This document shows positions 51,605 through 54,812 of a DNA stretch of 54,812 bases, piece by piece. Location: positions 1 through 54,812 of the forward strand of contig NW_025062305.1 of the NCBI RefSeq assembly GCF_000002995.4, written 5' to 3'. How positions within the stretch are numbered: the stretch's first letter is position 1; every line of letters begins with the position of its first letter. A program made the position numbers and the translations under genes. A model generated the notes under the pieces. That model made no database searches. It had not been told where the DNA came from and saw only the letters and a program-made list of their open reading frames with translations. The stretch is from Brugia malayi. Taxonomy: Eukaryota > Nematoda > Chromadorea > Rhabditida > Onchocercidae.

Positions 51605-52721
51605 GCGTGTTGGGCTTTAACTTCGACCAGGATCATCATCTGCAACCGCTTTCACCATAACATTTTATGGGATTTCCAGCAAGTATGGTGCGTTTTTCAC
51701 TTGTACTAATAGACTAATGGACATCTTCTCATTTTTTTGCTATTTTTTGTCATTTCGTTCTCATCTTACTTTTATACGGAAGTTTCTAGGAACTATAGAA
51801 CTTTTACTTTTGAATGTTTATGAAGACTACTGCAAGCACTCCCTTGTCCCACATACCGATAGACATTTAAAAGTAATGTAGATTTAACATATTGCTTAGT
51901 CAAACATAAGAAATCTGGTAAAAACCTTTGCTTTAGTAACTGTGCAGATCCATTTTTAAAATTTCTTAAGTACCTTAAATTTTTTACTTTGAATTTAAGG
52001 AAATTTTCCTTACATTTAATGACAATAATTATATTTCCTTTACAAATTATAATTTGCAGAATTATGGCCAAAACCATGGCGTTGCAGGATGATATGTCTT
52101 CAGGACAGACGTTGTGCAACTTTATGGGTCTCATATTCCAAAGAGTGGTGACTGTTCCCAAAACTCATACGATTATCAAGAATATGTTTTACAAATTTTT
52201 TGAATGCATTCATTCTCTTGTAGGTTATGAAATGCAACGATTACTAAAATGCCGTTTTTGTGCGAGTTCAGTTATTTGATGCAGAATGTAGAACAAAACA
52301 GCAAAATTTGTTACATAAATTTTTGTTAAATTTCTGTATTTTTTCTGTGCTATTCTACATTATTTGATTTGAAGGTTTTTTTTTTTTGAAATGAGCTTAT
52401 TTCTTAAGAAGGTGAATAAGGAGATGTGATTTCTGCTTGTGCTAAGCTCTATTTCGTATTTCTTCAAATCGGGCTATATTATGAGCATGAACTGACAAAT
52501 TTTGCGGCATTAACAATGGAAAAAGTAGATGGTGGTTGCTAATGCTGTGGTTCATCCATTTCATTCTTTGATTATAGAGCCTTGCTGCAAATTTCGAAAC
52601 ATTAAAATCGCTTTACTTCTCAGTCTATTAACATGTGTGATGATTGTTGTTCATTACAGAACTATGGAAGATGTTCCCTTTATTGAACTAGCTAGTTACA
52701 TCACAGCAAAATACATATAGA
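51605..52721. other. Interval with weak exon candidates
   Basis: A segment after ATTTGCAG (about 52062-52262) is open in the frame AKTMALQDDMSSGQTLCNF and ends near a GTTATG donor, but other frames look equally plausible and no family is recognised. Another short frame begins at 52529 (MVVANAVVHPFHSLI). I do not call a gene. Confidence 0.3.
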
Positions 52722-53322
52722 TAAATAATGGCTCAAAGTTATTGTAATCAAAGCTCTGAAATAAAAATCTGTAATAAAAGCTTCCATTTGAACATTTCTG
52801 TCATTTCACAAAATTCTGTGTGACAGCGTATTCTTCAATATATAATATCCATCATTTGGTTCAATCTTGTACTTTGTAACGCTTCCAATAGGTGAAACTT
52901 TTCATCTACTTAATCTCGAATCGCTGATGAAATTGTTACAAATAATACTTATTCTGGTATCTCAGATAGCTTTGATTACAATAACTTTGAGCCATTATTT
53001 AGCTCAGAATTTCTGTTCGGTCCTTCGCAGTTCATTGATTTCGCTTAGGTGAGTGAAATTGAGGATATAAGCAGTAAAGAATCGTAATCTGAGACTGATC
53101 TTCATAGATTTTCATAGATGAAGGCTGACCGTGTGTTTTATGTTTTCTTATGTATTACATATTCTTTGTAATTTCCGTCATCATATTACACCCGGGGTAA
53201 TGACAAATATACTTTCTCTTATCTGAAAAATTCTTGTCAAAATCATTTGGTTATTATATAGTGAAGAATACGGCCACACATCTGTGACAGAAATGCTCAA
53301 ATGGAAGCTTTTTATTTCAGAT
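52722..53322. repeat. Nested inverted repeats
   Basis: Arms 52722-52755 and 52968-53001 are perfect 34-nt reverse complements. The segment directly after the first arm (52756-52838) is matched in reverse, with gaps, by 53261-53322 (words AAGCTTCCATTTGA, CATTTCTGTCA, GTATTCTTCA). Two inverted duplications thus share one boundary at about 52755. Confidence 0.85.
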
Positions 53323-53566
53323 ATGTTGGATTGAAGACCAAAGATCAAAAAGTTTCAATCTGTCCAATTTGCATTATTCGTATTTTCTGTCTTTACATTC
53401 TCATTTTCCTCTGTTCCAACTGGTTGTTTATAAAGAAAGATTATTGAATTATTCAAAATGGTGTATATTAGATATTTGCATCATTAAAAGAAAAGGTTGA
53501 GCAAAAAATACTTTTTTTCTTAGTCTTGCCAATTTTTTTTTTCTTTAAAAAAACTTTTTTTTTCTA

Positions 53567-53713
53567 GCTGAGTATCATACCTATGAACTGTTAATCATGA
53601 TTGTATATGTCTGAGTATCATACATGCACGAAGTGTGAATAACGATCTGAGTATCATAAATCCATGAAATGAAATGAGAATTACGATTGCCATATGTCTG
53701 AGTATCATGCAAA
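53567..53713 (-). repeat. 45-bp minisatellite, array 3 (short, degenerate)
   Basis: Three to four diverged units contain TCTGAGTATCATACAT and ATGATTGTATATGTCTGAG, in the same orientation as array 1. Confidence 0.9.
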
Positions 53714-54812
53714 AAAAAAATTTAAACTGAAAACACTAATCAATCGTATGCAAATATAATCATGTAATAAGTTTCGAAAAATTAAGACGAAAAACTGATA
53801 CGCTATTAGATAAAGCTATAATGCAGCAGCAACAAAAAATAAAATGAAATAAAAATATAAAATTTCACTTGGAAGATGAATTTACTGCATAACAAAAAAA
53901 AAGAAGACATTGTTTGTAAAGCGCTGGGGAGGGCAATGCACATGAAATAACGCATAATCCGCGCAAATGTATGCCTATAAATAAATATATGGTAGATTAA
54001 AAACTTTCGATGCAGTATCCAGAATCCAGGAAATAAAATTTTAATGCAAGTATTTTAGAAAATAGAAAATATATGTAAGTTATTTTAATTTGAAAATTTT
54101 ATTAGCTTGCAGATTCTGCTTTTTTTACAGTTTATAATAAGATTTAGACATTTTATAGCAGATAAATGAGCGATTATTAGAGGCAACAAGGAATAAGGTA
54201 AATTTAATGAAAAATTTTCATGCTTTATATTACAATGATAATTTGTTTTTGTTAGTTTTTGTCTACCTAAAGATATTCCTCTAGATTTCAAATTTCGTTT
54301 CAAAAAGTTTGAAAATTTATGAAAAAAGTTAAAAAAACTTTGTATGAAAGTTAAGAAATGACTGAAAAACAAATAATGTGTGAAGATTTTTAAGCTTTAA
54401 AAATTGGCAAATAAATTGAAATCCTTTCTGTTTTTGCTGATTATTTTGTAGGGTTTCCGTTAATTCATTAACTACAAAAAAATAATGATATTTATTAGAA
54501 ATGTAACTGTGAATTTGTGAATGATATTTAAATTTTACAATTAAATATATCAATTTTATTTGAGAAAAAATTTTTTATTACATATATTTCGTGAAATTTC
54601 GTTTTATGAATATTGTTTTTCTAAACATGAAATTTCATAATGCGATGATATAATTTTTTTTTTTTTTTAGAAAAAATTTATTATTCTTTTTGATTATGTT
54701 GCGACATTTAAATATTTGTACTATAATTGTTGATTTAATGAAGTATATTATCAATCTAATAAAGCTTAAAGCTATCAGATTTATTTTGATTATGTTGTCA
54801 CATCTTGAAAAA
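53714..54812. other. Terminal AT-rich interval, nothing recognised
   Basis: Long A/T runs and short frames on both strands. No gene, LTR or tandem repeat is visible up to the window edge. Confidence 0.5.

Noticed and set aside
51989..52279. Plus-strand frame containing AKTMALQDDMSSGQTLCNF as a gene
   Set aside because: An acceptor is present, but at least two other frames look equally codon-like, no partner exon fits in phase, and no family is recognised.
52867..53052. Short plus-strand membrane-like frame (LLQIILILVSQIALITITL)
   Set aside because: It overlaps the inverted repeat arms and owes its hydrophobicity to AT-rich codons; no other support.

Overview
The window reads as AT-rich nuclear DNA of a nematode, probably a parasitic clade III (filarial-type) species. 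The reasons are short genes with small introns and T-rich TTTCAG or TTTTAG acceptors, a likely trans-splice acceptor directly before a start codon, nematode-type protein families (tyrosine phosphatase, multidomain C-type lectin), and Pao/BEL retrotransposons as the main mobile DNA. The species assignment is inference. No rRNA, tRNA, operon or bacterial feature was seen.

Layout. 1-8103 is one satellite array built from two alternating modules of about 34 and 54 bp (88 bp together), with higher-order structure. About 1.7 kb of unique DNA with a perfect 21-bp hairpin follows, then a compact two-exon R-SNARE (VAMP/synaptobrevin-like) gene at 9860-10519. From 13 to 28 kb lies a nest of Pao/BEL sequence: a solo LTR with target-site duplication (13110-13661), a diverged minus-strand LTR (14701-15038), a nearly complete but broken element (BEL-1, about 15478-20868) carrying a 752-bp insertion (segment X) and cut off in its integrase by a 45-bp minisatellite, and a second decayed element (BEL-2, about 23982-28236) that lacks its 5' LTR. 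Between the two elements lie minus-strand remains of a LIM-homeobox type gene (21.9-22.85 kb).

28.2-35.4 kb holds a minus-strand multi-exon gene. Five of its exons form a phase-consistent chain for a C-type lectin-like protein, and further exons with von Willebrand A-like character lie upstream. 36.4-38.15 kb is a third, chimeric Pao/BEL remnant, followed by an inverted copy of the 45-bp minisatellite. 42.2-43.45 kb is a protein tyrosine phosphatase pseudogene, with one homopolymer frameshift and two nonsense codons. 45.6-48.4 kb is a plus-strand gene of ten exons with perfect phase agreement that I cannot assign to a family. At 50.2-51.6 kb a minus-strand LTR, gag start and second copy of segment X mirror the sequences at 13-16.6 kb. 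The last 3 kb holds nested inverted repeats and a third copy of the minisatellite.

The genes do not form a pathway. The picture is a repeat-invaded, partly decaying region, such as pericentromeric or sex-linked DNA, in which a few genes still look intact and several others are dead. Small homopolymer indels are common in the satellite and in several reading frames, so part of the apparent decay may be sequence error.
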